DNA of 64,000 nt from Nonomuraea fuscirosea (GCF_003001935.1 NZ_PVNG01000014.1:124001-188000); one strand, 5' to 3'; counted from the stretch's first letter, positions 1 through 8,130 are shown. The notes: a model not told the origin generated them from the letters alone. A program made the numbers and translations.

Positions 1-316
1 GCAGGGCATGGACGAGTTTGCGCAGCGCCGCTTTCACGGCCGGCGTCGCCACCGAGGCCTGGCCGGCGACCAGGAACAGGGCGCGGGCCTCACTCGCGGT
101 CAATCCGGACAGGTCGGTGCGGGCGCCGCCCACGAGGCGCCAGCCGCCGCTTCGGCCCTGTATGGAGTACACGGGCACCCCGGCCATGGCCAGGGCGTCG
201 AGATCGCGGCGGGCGGTGCGCTCGGAGACCTCCAGCTCCCGGGCGACCTCTGCCGCTGTCACCTGCTCGCGCCGTTGCAGCATGAGGAGGATGGCCACCA
301 GCCGGTCCGTTCGCAC
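1..316 (-). CDS. WYL/HTH_11-type (YafY-like) transcriptional regulator, C-terminus cut off
   Basis: The visible 105 codons form an N-terminal winged helix-turn-helix of the DeoR/YafY type (RTDRLVAILLMLQRR, then VSERTARRDLDAL), followed by the VYSIQGRSGGWRL wing and the start of the linker that precedes a WYL domain in this family. The C-terminal part lies left of the window. I chose GTG at 316 because the family usually begins within a few residues of RxDRL and a GGAAG sits about 8 bases upstream. It is divergent from the epoxide hydrolase at 488, and a perfect inverted repeat lies between them, so local control of that hydrolase and of itself is likely. The effector is not inferable. Confidence 0.85.
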   Translation of the reverse strand, partial: MRTDRLVAILLMLQRREQVTAAEVARELEVSERTARRDLDALAMAGVPVYSIQGRSGGWRLVGGARTDLSGLTASEARALFLVAGQASVATPAVKAALRKLVHAL

Positions 317-336
317 GCCGCCAACACTTCCACAGA

Positions 337-361
337 AAACCGGTCATGAGGTGACCGGTTT
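337..361. promoter_or_regulatory. Inverted-repeat operator between divergent regulator and epoxide hydrolase
   Basis: AAACCGGTCA (337-346) and TGACCGGTTT (352-361) are perfect 10-base arms around a 5-base spacer. The site lies between the WYL regulator start at 316 and the hydrolase start at 488. It is the natural candidate binding site for the adjacent regulator. Binding is inferred, not shown. Confidence 0.6.
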
Positions 362-487
362 CGGTGGGCAAGATGGCGACCTGATCTCACCGACGAGGTC
401 GACCGCGAGCGGACACCAAGGGTGCGCCGACGTTTTCTTCGGGACCTTCGTCGCCCGATCGCCCCGAAAAGACAGAGAGGAAACGCG

Positions 488-1432
488 ATGCTCAATCCCA
501 CCGATTTTCCCGAGCCCACTCTTGTTCCGGTCAACGGTGTGGAACTCGAAGTCTTCGAAGCGGGCCGGGAAAACGCGGGAAAACCCATCGTGCTCTGCCA
601 CGGCTGGCCGGAGCACGCCTTCTCCTGGCGCCACCAGATGCCCGCCCTCGCCGCGGCCGGCTACCACGTCATCGCACCGAACCAGCGGGGTTACGGCAAC
701 TCGTCCCGCCCGGCCGAAGTGACGGACTATGACATCGAACACCTGTCAGGTGACCTCGTCGCGCTCCTCGACCACTATGGATACGAAGACGCCACCTTCG
801 TCGGCCATGACTGGGGTGCGTTCGTCGTCTGGGGACTGACCTTGCTGCACCCCGGCCGGGTGAACAAGGTGATCAACCTGAGCCTGCCCTACCAGGCGCG
901 CGGAGAGAAGCCGTGGGTCGAGTTCATGGAAGAGATGTTCGGCGGCGACTTCTACTTCGTCCACTTCAATCGGCAGCCGGGCGTCGCGGACGCCGTGTTC
1001 GACGACCACACCTTCCAGTTTCTCCGCAACCTGTACCGGAAGAACGAGCCCCCGGGAAAGCCTCGGCCGGGCATGGCGCTGATCGATCTCGCCAGAGCGG
1101 AAACACCACTCGGTGAGCCCGTCATGAGCGACGGCGAACTGGCCGTCCTCGTCTCCGCCTTCGAATCATCGGGATTCACGGGCGGCATCAACTGGTACCG
1201 GAACCTCGACCGCAACTGGCACCTGCTGGCGGACGTGGACCCGATCATCCGGCAGCCCGCCCTCATGATCTATGGCGACAGGGATGTGATCGCACGGGGT
1301 GAGAACCTGGCGGAGTTCGTCCCCGGCGTGGAGGTGATCAGCTTTGACTGCGGTCACTGGATCCAGCAGGAGAAGCCGGAGGAGACGAACCGGGCGATGG
1401 TGAAGTGGCTGGAACAGCAGGATGCCGCCTGA
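488..1432 (+). CDS. Alpha/beta-hydrolase, epoxide hydrolase family
   Basis: This 314-residue soluble enzyme has the full epoxide hydrolase signature: HGWPE at 39-43 (HGxP oxyanion hole), nucleophile Asp108 in GHDWG, lid tyrosines near 156 and 237 (the latter in NWYR), the acid in GDRD near 264-266, and catalytic His290 in CGHW. Such enzymes hydrolyse epoxides to vicinal diols through an aspartyl ester. The Asp nucleophile in place of Ser argues against an esterase, while the HGWP context argues against a haloalkane dehalogenase. ATG at 488 follows GAGAGG by about 7 bases; the same frame stays open upstream but lacks a comparable ribosome site. Control by the divergent WYL regulator through the inverted repeat at 337-361 is inferred. 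The substrate is unknown. Confidence 0.93.
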   Translation: MLNPTDFPEPTLVPVNGVELEVFEAGRENAGKPIVLCHGWPEHAFSWRHQMPALAAAGYHVIAPNQRGYGNSSRPAEVTDYDIEHLSGDLVALLDHYGYEDATFVGHDWGAFVVWGLTLLHPGRVNKVINLSLPYQARGEKPWVEFMEEMFGGDFYFVHFNRQPGVADAVFDDHTFQFLRNLYRKNEPPGKPRPGMALIDLARAETPLGEPVMSDGELAVLVSAFESSGFTGGINWYRNLDRNWHLLADVDPIIRQPALMIYGDRDVIARGENLAEFVPGVEVISFDCGHWIQQEKPEETNRAMVKWLEQQDAA

Positions 1433-1443
1433 GCGCGATACGA

Positions 1444-1488
1444 CCGGCCGGCATCCGGGAAGTGGCCGTTCCGCTCGGCGCCGGCCGG
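1444..1488. terminator. Bidirectional hairpin between convergent genes
   Basis: CCGGCCGGC (1444-1452) and GCCGGCCGG (1480-1488) form a perfect 9-bp stem with a 27-base loop, between the convergent epoxide hydrolase and DUF488 genes. No T-run follows, which is common for actinomycete terminators. The function is inferred from position. Confidence 0.45.
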
Positions 1489-1494
1489 CCACGA

Positions 1495-1866
1495 TCAGCC
1501 CCCGTCGCCCCGAAGCAGTTCGGCGAGCACGGCCGCTTCGCTGATCTCCGCCTGCTTGGTGGCGGTGAGCAGGGTCAGCGCGCCGCCCTCCGCGAGCTCG
1601 CGCAGGTGCGCCAGGGCGGCCGCCCGTTCCGGCTCGGTGAGCTCCTCGCGGTAGCGGCGGCCGAACTCGGCGAACAGGTCGGGGTCGTGGTGGTACCAGG
1701 TACGCAGCTCCGTCGAGGGGGCGATCTCCTTGCACCACTCGTCGAGGTGCGCCCTCTCCTTGGTCATCCCGCGCGGCCAGATCCGGTCCACCAGCACCCT
1801 GGTGCCGTCGTCGCCGGCCGGCTCCTCGTAGACCCGGCGCACCTGCACCCTGTCGTCACCCGCCAT
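1495..1866 (-). CDS. DUF488 (YeaO-like) family protein
   Basis: A 123-residue protein matching the DUF488/YeaO family: VRRVYEEP near the N-terminus, the diagnostic RVLVDRIWPRGMTKE, the DEWCKEIAPSTELRTWYHHDP segment, RRYREEL, and a C-terminal TLLTATKQAEISEAAVLAELL. The family is widespread and cytoplasmic; no biochemical role can be assigned from sequence. ATG at 1866 is preceded by a purine-rich GGGAAGGGG. It converges with the epoxide hydrolase and stands apart from the nanE operon behind it; TTGACG at 1936-1941 on this strand could be its -35 box but I see no convincing -10. Length is normal for the family. Confidence 0.9.
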   Translation of the reverse strand: MAGDDRVQVRRVYEEPAGDDGTRVLVDRIWPRGMTKERAHLDEWCKEIAPSTELRTWYHHDPDLFAEFGRRYREELTEPERAAALAHLRELAEGGALTLLTATKQAEISEAAVLAELLRGDGG

Positions 1867-2004
1867 GATGTGCCCCTTCCCGCCGGGGCGTGCCCGCCGC
1901 TGTCCCTCTCATGGCATCGACGCTACGCCGGTGGACGTCAAGCCGGGTTCAGGGACTCCTCCACGGCGGTGCAGCCCCTGACAAGCGGGTCACCGTACCC
2001 GTAC

Positions 2005-2748
2005 TCACTCGGAACGGACCTCCCGTGGCGATCGGGTGACGCTGTCGGCGAACCAGCGGGTGAGGGTCGTGGGGTGCGTGATGGCGGTGCCGACGACGAC
2101 GGCGTGGGCGCCCGCCTCGATGGCCGCACCGGCCTGCTCCGGCGTGTGGATGCGGCCCTCGGCGATCACCGGGACGGGCAGGTCGCGGCTGAGCGCGGCG
2201 ACCAGGTCGAGGTCCGGGCTCGGTCCCGGCCGTGAGTACGGGGTGTGCCCGGACAGGGTCGTCCCGACGACGTCCGCGCCCGCCTCGGCGGCGGCCACGC
2301 CCTCCTCGTAGGTGGAGACGTCCGCCATGACGAGCCTGCCCGTGCGGTCGTGCACGGCGGCGACGATCTCCGCGAACGTACGGCCGTCGGGGCGCGGCCG
2401 GAGGGTGCCGTCCACGGCCACGATGTCGGCCCCCGTGCCGGCGACGGCGAGGGCGTGATCGAGGGTCGGCGTGATGAACACCTCGCCGTCGCCGTCCTTC
2501 CACAGGCCGATGAGCGGCAGGTCGAGCGCGGCCCTGATGCGGCGCAGATCCTCGATGCCCTGAGCCCGGATCCCGGCGGCCCCGCCTTCTGCCGCGGCCT
2601 GGGCGATGCGGCACATGGTGCCGGGGTCGCGCATCGGCTCGCCGGGATAGGCCTGACAGGAGACCACGAGCCGGCCACGGATCGCCTCCAGCACCGCCGG
2701 ATGACCGGGGGTCGTGGACGTCATGGGGCCTTGCTGGTGGGACGTCAT
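2005..2748 (-). CDS. nanE: N-acetylmannosamine-6-phosphate 2-epimerase
   Basis: This 247-residue TIM-barrel protein has NanE landmarks: RLVVSCQAYPGEPM at the first strand, GIRAQGIEDLRRIR, GLWKDGDGEVFITPT with the catalytic lysine region, VAVDGT, MADVSTYEEG, VVGTTLSGHT, and VIAEGRIHTPEQA with the catalytic glutamate. The known reaction converts ManNAc-6-phosphate to GlcNAc-6-phosphate in the cytosol. ATG at 2748 follows AGGAAG and overlaps the ROK kinase stop as ATGA (2745-2748), which indicates translational coupling. A second in-frame ATG at 2724 is possible; the first repeats part of the second (MTSHQQGPMTST), a small duplication. With the kinase it forms a kinase-epimerase pair for amino sugars. 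No NanA lyase is visible here. Confidence 0.93.
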   Translation of the reverse strand: MTSHQQGPMTSTTPGHPAVLEAIRGRLVVSCQAYPGEPMRDPGTMCRIAQAAAEGGAAGIRAQGIEDLRRIRAALDLPLIGLWKDGDGEVFITPTLDHALAVAGTGADIVAVDGTLRPRPDGRTFAEIVAAVHDRTGRLVMADVSTYEEGVAAAEAGADVVGTTLSGHTPYSRPGPSPDLDLVAALSRDLPVPVIAEGRIHTPEQAGAAIEAGAHAVVVGTAITHPTTLTRWFADSVTRSPREVRSE

Positions 2749-4004
2749 GGGTTCTTCCTGGTGAATGGTGGTTCTTCCGCCGCCGCGTCCGTCACTGAGC
2801 GGGGCAAGGTGTCCGCCGCTGTCTGGGGCAAGGTGCCTGCCGAGGTGTCCCCCGTTCCTGTCGCTGTGACCATCGCCGTCTGGCTCATGGTGCCTGCCGG
2901 TGTGTCCGGCGTTCTTGTCGCTGTGGCCGTCGTCATAGCCGTCGGTGTGGTGGTCAGGGGCAGGCGGGCGGCGCCGAGGAGGGCGGCGGTCGAGGAAAGG
3001 GCGGCGGGCACGATCGGGACGTCGCGCAGGGCGGGCAGCGTCTCGGCGGCGATGGCCGCGCGTACCGGCTGCCACCAGGGGTCGCCGCAGCCGGTGACGC
3101 CTCCTCCGATCACCACGATCTCCGGGTCGATGACGTTCATCAGCCCGCCGATCGCCTGGCCGAGCGCGGTCCCGCCGGTGATCAGGACGTCCGTGGCCAG
3201 CGGGTCGCCGGCGGCGGCGAGCCGGGCGACCCCGGCGAGGTCGGCGGCGCGCGTCCCGCCCCTGCGCAGGTACTCGGCGAGGAGCGCGGGGCCGGACGCG
3301 ACCGCCTCCACGTGTCCCGTTCCGCCGCAAGGGCAGGGCGCGCCGGCCGCCGCCGGTACGGGTACGTGGCCCGCGTGCCCGGCCACGGCGTGCGGCCCGT
3401 GCCGTACCCGGCCGCCGAGCACGATGGAGGCGCCGACGCCGGTGCCGACGGCGATCAGCAGCACGTCCGCGCATCCCGCCGCGGCGCCGCGCCAGTGCTC
3501 GCCGAGGGCGTGCGCGTGCACGTCGTTGGCGGTCGCGACAGGCAGGCCGCCGAGTCTGCGGGACAGGCCGCCGCGCAGGTCGGTGCCCGCCCAGCCGGTC
3601 AGGGAGGTGGTGGCGGAGACCACCACCCCGCGTTCCGGATCGATGACACCCGCGCTGCCGACGCCGACCGCGGTGACGCTCCCCCACCGGTCACCGGCGA
3701 CGGAACGGACGAGCTCGGCGGCGGTGTCGAGGATGGCCTCGCACCCCTCGGCGGCGGGGGTCGGCCGGGTCGCGCTGGCCAGCAGGGCACCGGACGGGTC
3801 GACCAGCCCCGCAGCGGTCTTCGTCCCACCGATGTCCACCCCGACGACCAGCCCGGCGGAGGTCTTCGTTTCGCCGAAGTCGGTTCCGGCGACCCGATCG
3901 GGGGCGGTTTTCGCCTCGCCGACCCGTCTGGCAGTGGCCTCCGTTCCGCCGAAGCCGGCTCCGGCGACCGGGCCGGGCACGCTGCTCATCCCTGTGGCCC
4001 TCAC
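2745..4004 (-). CDS. ROK-family sugar kinase, probable N-acetylmannosamine kinase
   Basis: A 419-residue ROK kinase. The canonical nucleotide loop VGVDIGGTKT is at 54-63; NDVHAHALGEHWRGA and GTGVGASIVLGG follow, then the zinc-binding ROK motif around CPCGGTGHVE and the late VIGGGVTG. Pairing with NanE suggests ManNAc as substrate; glucose is the alternative. GTG at 4004 overlaps the regulator stop as GTGA, fixing the start. Oddities: residues 13-67 are degenerate tandem copies of the nucleotide-loop segment (two partial copies before the real one), and the C-terminus carries a low-complexity tail with repeated DTPAGTMSQTA-like units. The family is normally about 300-320 residues, so both ends are extended. 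Whether the extra loops bind nucleotide is doubtful, because their key residues are altered. Confidence 0.88.
   Translation of the reverse strand: MRATGMSSVPGPVAGAGFGGTEATARRVGEAKTAPDRVAGTDFGETKTSAGLVVGVDIGGTKTAAGLVDPSGALLASATRPTPAAEGCEAILDTAAELVRSVAGDRWGSVTAVGVGSAGVIDPERGVVVSATTSLTGWAGTDLRGGLSRRLGGLPVATANDVHAHALGEHWRGAAAGCADVLLIAVGTGVGASIVLGGRVRHGPHAVAGHAGHVPVPAAAGAPCPCGGTGHVEAVASGPALLAEYLRRGGTRAADLAGVARLAAAGDPLATDVLITGGTALGQAIGGLMNVIDPEIVVIGGGVTGCGDPWWQPVRAAIAAETLPALRDVPIVPAALSSTAALLGAARLPLTTTPTAMTTATATRTPDTPAGTMSQTAMVTATGTGDTSAGTLPQTAADTLPRSVTDAAAEEPPFTRKNP
3804..3968 (-). repeat. In-frame 45-bp tandem repeats in the ROK kinase N-terminus
   Basis: On the minus strand four consecutive units encode VAGAGFGGTEATARR, VGEAKTAPDR (shortened by 15 bp), VAGTDFGETKTSAGL and VVGVDIGGTKTAAGL. 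The last is the functional nucleotide-binding loop and the others are decayed duplicates. Frame is preserved throughout. Confidence 0.85.
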
Positions 4005-7000
4005 TGCGGCGTCCTTCCTCCGTTCTTTGCGGAGCTCTCTTCCGGGGTCACAGTAGACGGGCCGCTTCCGGGCACTGGGCCGGGGGACGGAGTCATGGGG
4101 GTGAGGCCGAGGGTGGCGAGGGCGGAGGCGCCGCGTTCGGCGTGGTCGCCGCCTGCGAGCACCAAGGTCCGGGCGGACTGGTAGGGGCAGCCGGCGGCGG
4201 CGAACGCGTCCGCCGTGGCGATCAGCGTCTCCTCGTCGCCATCGAGCAGGGCTTCGGCTCGGCGCACGATGGCGGCGGCGACCGGGTTGCCCTCGACCAG
4301 GTCTCCGGCCTCGGTCAGCCGGGCGCGGGCGTCGAGACTTCCGGCTAGTACGGCGGCCTCGGCCCGGAGTGCGACGTACCAGTGGAGCCAGATCCAGGTG
4401 ACCCACTTCCACACCTGGCGGGGCTCCGGGGCCATCCGCTCCAGTGCCTCTGCCGCCTGCCCGTGGTGCAGCAGGAGGATCGCGTCGAAGACCGCCCCGT
4501 AGCCGTAGGTGTGCTCCGGCGGGGTGCCGAGTTGCCGCACCACCTCCTGCCATTCGTGCCGGGCGTCGTGATCGCCGCGGAGGCCGTGGATCATCGCCAC
4601 GCCGGCCGCCGCCGGAGACAGGATCTGCCGGGAGGGGCTGCCGGCCCGCCGCCATGAGTCGAGGAACCGTACGCTGCCGGTGAGCACCTCACCCACGTCG
4701 CCCGCCAGCGCGTCGACCATCAGCAGCCGGCACGTGGCACGATGACCCGCCTCGGCCAGCGACGGATGGTCGGCCAGCCGACGCGCCCACTGACGGGCGC
4801 CGAGCACGTCCCCCGCACCGAGGCCGGCCTCGACGGCGATGCCGAGCGCGTCGATCATCTCGTGCGTAGCGGCCGGCGAGAGCATCTCGTGCGTGCCCGT
4901 CTGCGACGTCGGCTCACGGGTACCGGTCAGCCACATCGTCTCGTAGGTGCCGGTCGACAGGGACGACAGGAGCGCGATCCGGTGCCGGGCCGTGGCCGCT
5001 GTGGCGAACGTGTCGCCGGCCCAGCTCAGCGCTCCGGTGAGCGCGTCGAGTGCGGCCGAGACGGCGAGCGGGTCGCCGGTCTCGCGGGCCAGCTCGACCG
5101 CCCGCTCGGCGCGCGCGTTCGTCTCCGGTACGGCGTTGCCCGGCGGCCCCTGGGCGGCCCCGAACGTATCGGTGATCACCGCCGCCTCAGCCAGCGCCAC
5201 AGCAGCCCGTACGGCCGGATCCGCTCCGACCAGACCTTCATCGGCCGAATCCACCCCAGCCGAACCCTGCCCGACCGGACCCGCGCCAGCCGGGCCCTCG
5301 CCGACCAGGCCCGCGCCAGCCGCGTGTGCGCCAGCGGGACCCGCTCCAGCCGGGCCCTGGCCGGTCAGACGGTCACCGGGCGGATGGCCGGTGGCTGCCT
5401 TGCGTGCCCCGGCGATCAGGGTGAGTGCTTCGTCCCGGGTCGGGAGTCGTGTGAACGTGCTGGAGAAGCGGAATGCGATGGTGGCGGCGGTGGCCAGGTC
5501 GACGGCGGTGCCGGCCGTGTCCCCGGCCTCGCGGGCGGCTTCCGCGGCTGCGCGGCGCAGGCGGTACATGTCGTCGCCCGCCGTGCGGCAGCCGGCCACG
5601 GCTGCGGCCTGCCGGAGCATCGCGGCGGTGACGGCGGGGTCGGTCGCGAGTCCGGCCGCCTGCTCGTAGCGCCGCTGGGACTCGCCGGTCAGGTTGCGGG
5701 TGAAGGTCAGCTCCGCCAGCATTCGGGCCAGGTCGCAGGCGTCGGCGCGCTGTTCCGGCTGCTCGGCCGCCCATGCCAGGGCCGCGCGGAGGTCGTCGGC
5801 CACCAGGTCGAATCTGGCCCGCCAGTCCTGCCGGACCACGGCCAGCCCGGCGGCTTGGGCCAGGCACCAGCGCAGGTGACGGGTCCGGGTGGCAGCCAGT
5901 TCGCCGGCCTCGGTGAGGCGCTCCGTCCCGTACTGGCGGATGGTCTCCAGCGCGCGGTACTCCGTGCCGGCGGCGGAGGCCGTCACCGTCAGCAGGCTCT
6001 GCTCGGCGAGCCGGGCCAGCCCGTCCGCGACCAGGCCCTCGTCCGAACCGGCCACCTCGGCCGCCGCCGCGACGGTGAACGGCGCCACGAACACCGACAC
6101 CCGGCGCAGCAGCGCACGGTCGGACGGCTCCAGCAGGGTGTGGCTCCAGTCCAGCGCCGCCCGCATCGAACGGTGGCGCTCGTCGGCCCGCGACCCGCCG
6201 GTGAGCATCCTGAGCGGATGGGACAGGGCCGCGGTGATGCCGTCCAGGCCGAGCGTGGGATACCGGGCGGCGGCCAGCTCGATCGCCAGCGCCATCCCGT
6301 CCAGCCGCTCGCAGATCACGGAGATCCGCTCCCTGAGCGAGGCCCCCGGGAGGGCGTCTGGTGAGAGGGATGTGGTGCTTCGGGGATCCGGCACGGAATC
6401 CTGCGCAGGATGGCTCTCGTGACCGGCCGACAACGGATCGGTTCCGGGTCCGAATCCGGGTCCGGTTACGGGTCCGGTTACGGGTCCTGGCCCGGTTCCG
6501 AATCTGGGTCCGGGTCCGGGATCCCGCGTGCGGCCCGGCTCGGCATCGGTGCTGGAATCCGGCGTGCCGCCCGACGCGGGATCGGTCCCAGGGGTCGGCG
6601 TACTGCTCTGCGTGGAGGCGGTCCCGGGGGCCGGCGTGCCGCCCGACGCGAAATCGGTCCTGGAGGGCGGTGGGTGGTTGTGGCTGGGGGGGGGGGGGGG
6701 GTTCGGGGGGTGGCCGGTCGCGGCGGCGCGTTCCAGGAAGAGGGCGACCGCGTCCGAGCTGCCGTCGGCGCTCAGCGACAGGCGTGGGACCGGGTACACC
6801 CGTTCGAACGGCACCATCAGCCGGGCCCGGCTGGTGGCCAGCACCGTGAGGCGGGGGCAGGCCGCGAGGAGGCGTTCAAGGAAGAGGGCCACCCCGTCCA
6901 CCACCTGCTCGCAGTTGTCCAGGATGAGCAGGGCGTGCCGGTCGGCCAGGGCGGCGAGGACGGACTCGGTCAGGTCGCGGCCGGGCTGTTCGCCGAGGCC

Positions 7001-7495
7001 GAGTGCGCCGGCGACCGCGGTGGCGATCATGCCGGGGTCGGCGACCGGGACCAGGTCGACGAACCAGACGCCGTCCGCGTAGTCGCCGGCGGCGTCGGCG
7101 GCCACCGCCAGTGCGAGCCGGGTCTTGCCCACCCCGCCGGGCCCGACGGCGGTGATCTGGCGGTGCGTTCTGATCAAGTCGGTCAGCTGGGCCCGCTCGG
7201 TCACCCGGCCGACGAACGAGGTCAGCGGGGCCGGCAGCACCGGGGCCGGGCGCGAGGGGCCGGATCCCGAGGAGCCGGATCCGGCCGGTTCGGGTGCGCG
7301 CTGGGCCAGTGCCCGCCGGTCCGGCGCCTCCAGCTTGCGCAGCAGCGAGGAGACGTGGCTCTCCACGGTACGGACCGAGATGCACAGCTTGGCCGCGATC
7401 TCGGCGTTGCTGAGGTGGGCACCGACCAGCTCCAGTACCTCGGCCTCGCGAGGTGATATCTCCACTTCTGCCAGCACCGTCCTAGTTTGCCGCAC
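4001..7495 (-). CDS. Large LuxR-type regulator with AAA/NB-ARC-like ATPase and helical repeat domains
   Basis: This 1164-residue cytoplasmic regulator has an unusual order: the LuxR helix-turn-helix comes first (SPREAEVLELVGAHLSNAEI to RTVESHVSSLLRKL, about 14-55). A P-loop ATPase follows with GPGGVGKT at about 118-125, ILDNCEQ near 191-197 as Walker B, and TSRARL as sensor. A helical TPR-like half extends to the C-terminus. Two low-complexity insertions interrupt it: a Pro/Gly/Thr-rich stretch from about 262 to 395, which contains a 16-C run, and a GPAGAG-type repeat encoded near 5238-5370. GTG at 7495 sits 10 bases after GGAGGGG. Its stop overlaps the ROK kinase start as GTGA, so it is coupled to the kinase and nanE and probably regulates them. 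The ligand is unknown. Confidence 0.88.
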   Translation of the reverse strand: MRQTRTVLAEVEISPREAEVLELVGAHLSNAEIAAKLCISVRTVESHVSSLLRKLEAPDRRALAQRAPEPAGSGSSGSGPSRPAPVLPAPLTSFVGRVTERAQLTDLIRTHRQITAVGPGGVGKTRLALAVAADAAGDYADGVWFVDLVPVADPGMIATAVAGALGLGEQPGRDLTESVLAALADRHALLILDNCEQVVDGVALFLERLLAACPRLTVLATSRARLMVPFERVYPVPRLSLSADGSSDAVALFLERAAATGHPPNPPPPPSHNHPPPSRTDFASGGTPAPGTASTQSSTPTPGTDPASGGTPDSSTDAEPGRTRDPGPGPRFGTGPGPVTGPVTGPGFGPGTDPLSAGHESHPAQDSVPDPRSTTSLSPDALPGASLRERISVICERLDGMALAIELAAARYPTLGLDGITAALSHPLRMLTGGSRADERHRSMRAALDWSHTLLEPSDRALLRRVSVFVAPFTVAAAAEVAGSDEGLVADGLARLAEQSLLTVTASAAGTEYRALETIRQYGTERLTEAGELAATRTRHLRWCLAQAAGLAVVRQDWRARFDLVADDLRAALAWAAEQPEQRADACDLARMLAELTFTRNLTGESQRRYEQAAGLATDPAVTAAMLRQAAAVAGCRTAGDDMYRLRRAAAEAAREAGDTAGTAVDLATAATIAFRFSSTFTRLPTRDEALTLIAGARKAATGHPPGDRLTGQGPAGAGPAGAHAAGAGLVGEGPAGAGPVGQGSAGVDSADEGLVGADPAVRAAVALAEAAVITDTFGAAQGPPGNAVPETNARAERAVELARETGDPLAVSAALDALTGALSWAGDTFATAATARHRIALLSSLSTGTYETMWLTGTREPTSQTGTHEMLSPAATHEMIDALGIAVEAGLGAGDVLGARQWARRLADHPSLAEAGHRATCRLLMVDALAGDVGEVLTGSVRFLDSWRRAGSPSRQILSPAAAGVAMIHGLRGDHDARHEWQEVVRQLGTPPEHTYGYGAVFDAILLLHHGQAAEALERMAPEPRQVWKWVTWIWLHWYVALRAEAAVLAGSLDARARLTEAGDLVEGNPVAAAIVRRAEALLDGDEETLIATADAFAAAGCPYQSARTLVLAGGDHAERGASALATLGLTPMTPSPGPVPGSGPSTVTPEESSAKNGGRTPQ
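6686..6701. repeat. 16-base homopolymer (G on +) inside the LuxR/ATPase regulator
   Basis: Sixteen consecutive G on the + strand encode consecutive prolines in the low-complexity insertion of the regulator. Gain or loss of one base would shift the frame for the C-terminal two thirds of the protein and uncouple the downstream kinase and nanE. It could be a slippage site or an assembly-sensitive spot. Confidence 0.9.
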
Positions 7496-7580
7496 GTCAG
7501 CATGTCCCCTCCGCGTCGCCCCTGTGCCACCCCTTCGCGGCGCCCCGTACGTCTCTTCGGGCGTGTGTCCGTGCGCAGCG

Positions 7581-7645
7581 ATCCGTACGGATCCGTGACG
7601 TGCATCCGTACCGGGAATCCGTGGTCGGTTCCGTGGTCACCACGG
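7581..7645. promoter_or_regulatory. Cluster of palindromes between divergent regulator and VOC gene
   Basis: ATCCGTACGGAT (7581-7592) is a 12-bp perfect palindrome, and ATCCGT recurs at 7591, 7604 and 7617. CCGTGGTCACCACGG (7631-7645) is a second palindrome with 7-bp arms. All lie in the 232-base gap between the LuxR-type regulator start at 7495 and the VOC gene start at 7728. They are candidate operators for the divergent pair; which protein binds is unknown. Confidence 0.45.
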
Positions 7646-7727
7646 ATGTGGGCGGGGCGGTCCCGGCGAGAGGCTGTGGACACGAAGACAGCGGGCCGCC
7701 CACCGGCCCCCGACCACAGGAGCGACC

Positions 7728-8084
7728 ATGACCGCCTCGTCATCCCAGGGCATCAAGACCGTGCTGCACCCCGTGTCCGACCTGTCGAAGGCCAAGGCCG
7801 TCTACACGGCCCTGCTCGGCGTCCAGCCGCAGACCGACGCGTCCTACTACGTCGGCTTCGACGTCGCGGGCCAGCACATCGGCCTGGTGCCGGGTGGCGG
7901 GCCGCAGGGGATGACGGCGCCGGTGGCGTACTGGCACGTGGAGGACATCGAGGCGAAGCTGGCCGAGCTGACCGCCGCCGGCGCCACCGTGCAGGAGCCC
8001 GCGCACGAGGTCGGCGGCGGCCGGGTGACGGCCACCGTGATCGACCCCGACGGCAACGTCCTCGGGCTGCTCCAGGACCAGTGA
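7728..8084 (+). CDS. VOC (glyoxalase/bleomycin-resistance) family protein, single domain
   Basis: A 118-residue beta-alpha-beta-beta-beta protein: KTVLHPVSDLSKAKAVYTALLGV (first beta-alpha unit), YVGFDVAGQHIGLVP, then VAYWHVEDIEAKLAELTAAGATV and ATVIDPDGNVLGLLQ. VOC proteins pair such modules to make metal sites used by glyoxalases, dioxygenases and drug-binding proteins. The E/H ligands are only partly obvious here, so function stays open. ATG at 7728 is preceded by AGGAGCGACC. The two-domain VOC gene begins 46 bases after its stop, so the two are probably cotranscribed. Small VOC proteins of this kind often act as resistance or catabolic accessory proteins. Confidence 0.88.
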   Translation: MTASSSQGIKTVLHPVSDLSKAKAVYTALLGVQPQTDASYYVGFDVAGQHIGLVPGGGPQGMTAPVAYWHVEDIEAKLAELTAAGATVQEPAHEVGGGRVTATVIDPDGNVLGLLQDQ

Positions 8085-8130
8085 GCACACTCGACCACCC
8101 CACATCACGACAAACCTGGAAGGACCAGTC

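Noticed and set aside
2005..3687. Long minus-strand frame extending nanE to 560 codons
   Set aside because: The upstream part is Arg/His-rich shadow of the ROK kinase; the true start is ATG at 2748 with a ribosome site and ATGA overlap.
2005..4004. A complete sialic-acid catabolic operon
   Set aside because: NanE and a ROK kinase are present, but NanA lyase, a sialidase and a sialic-acid transporter are not.
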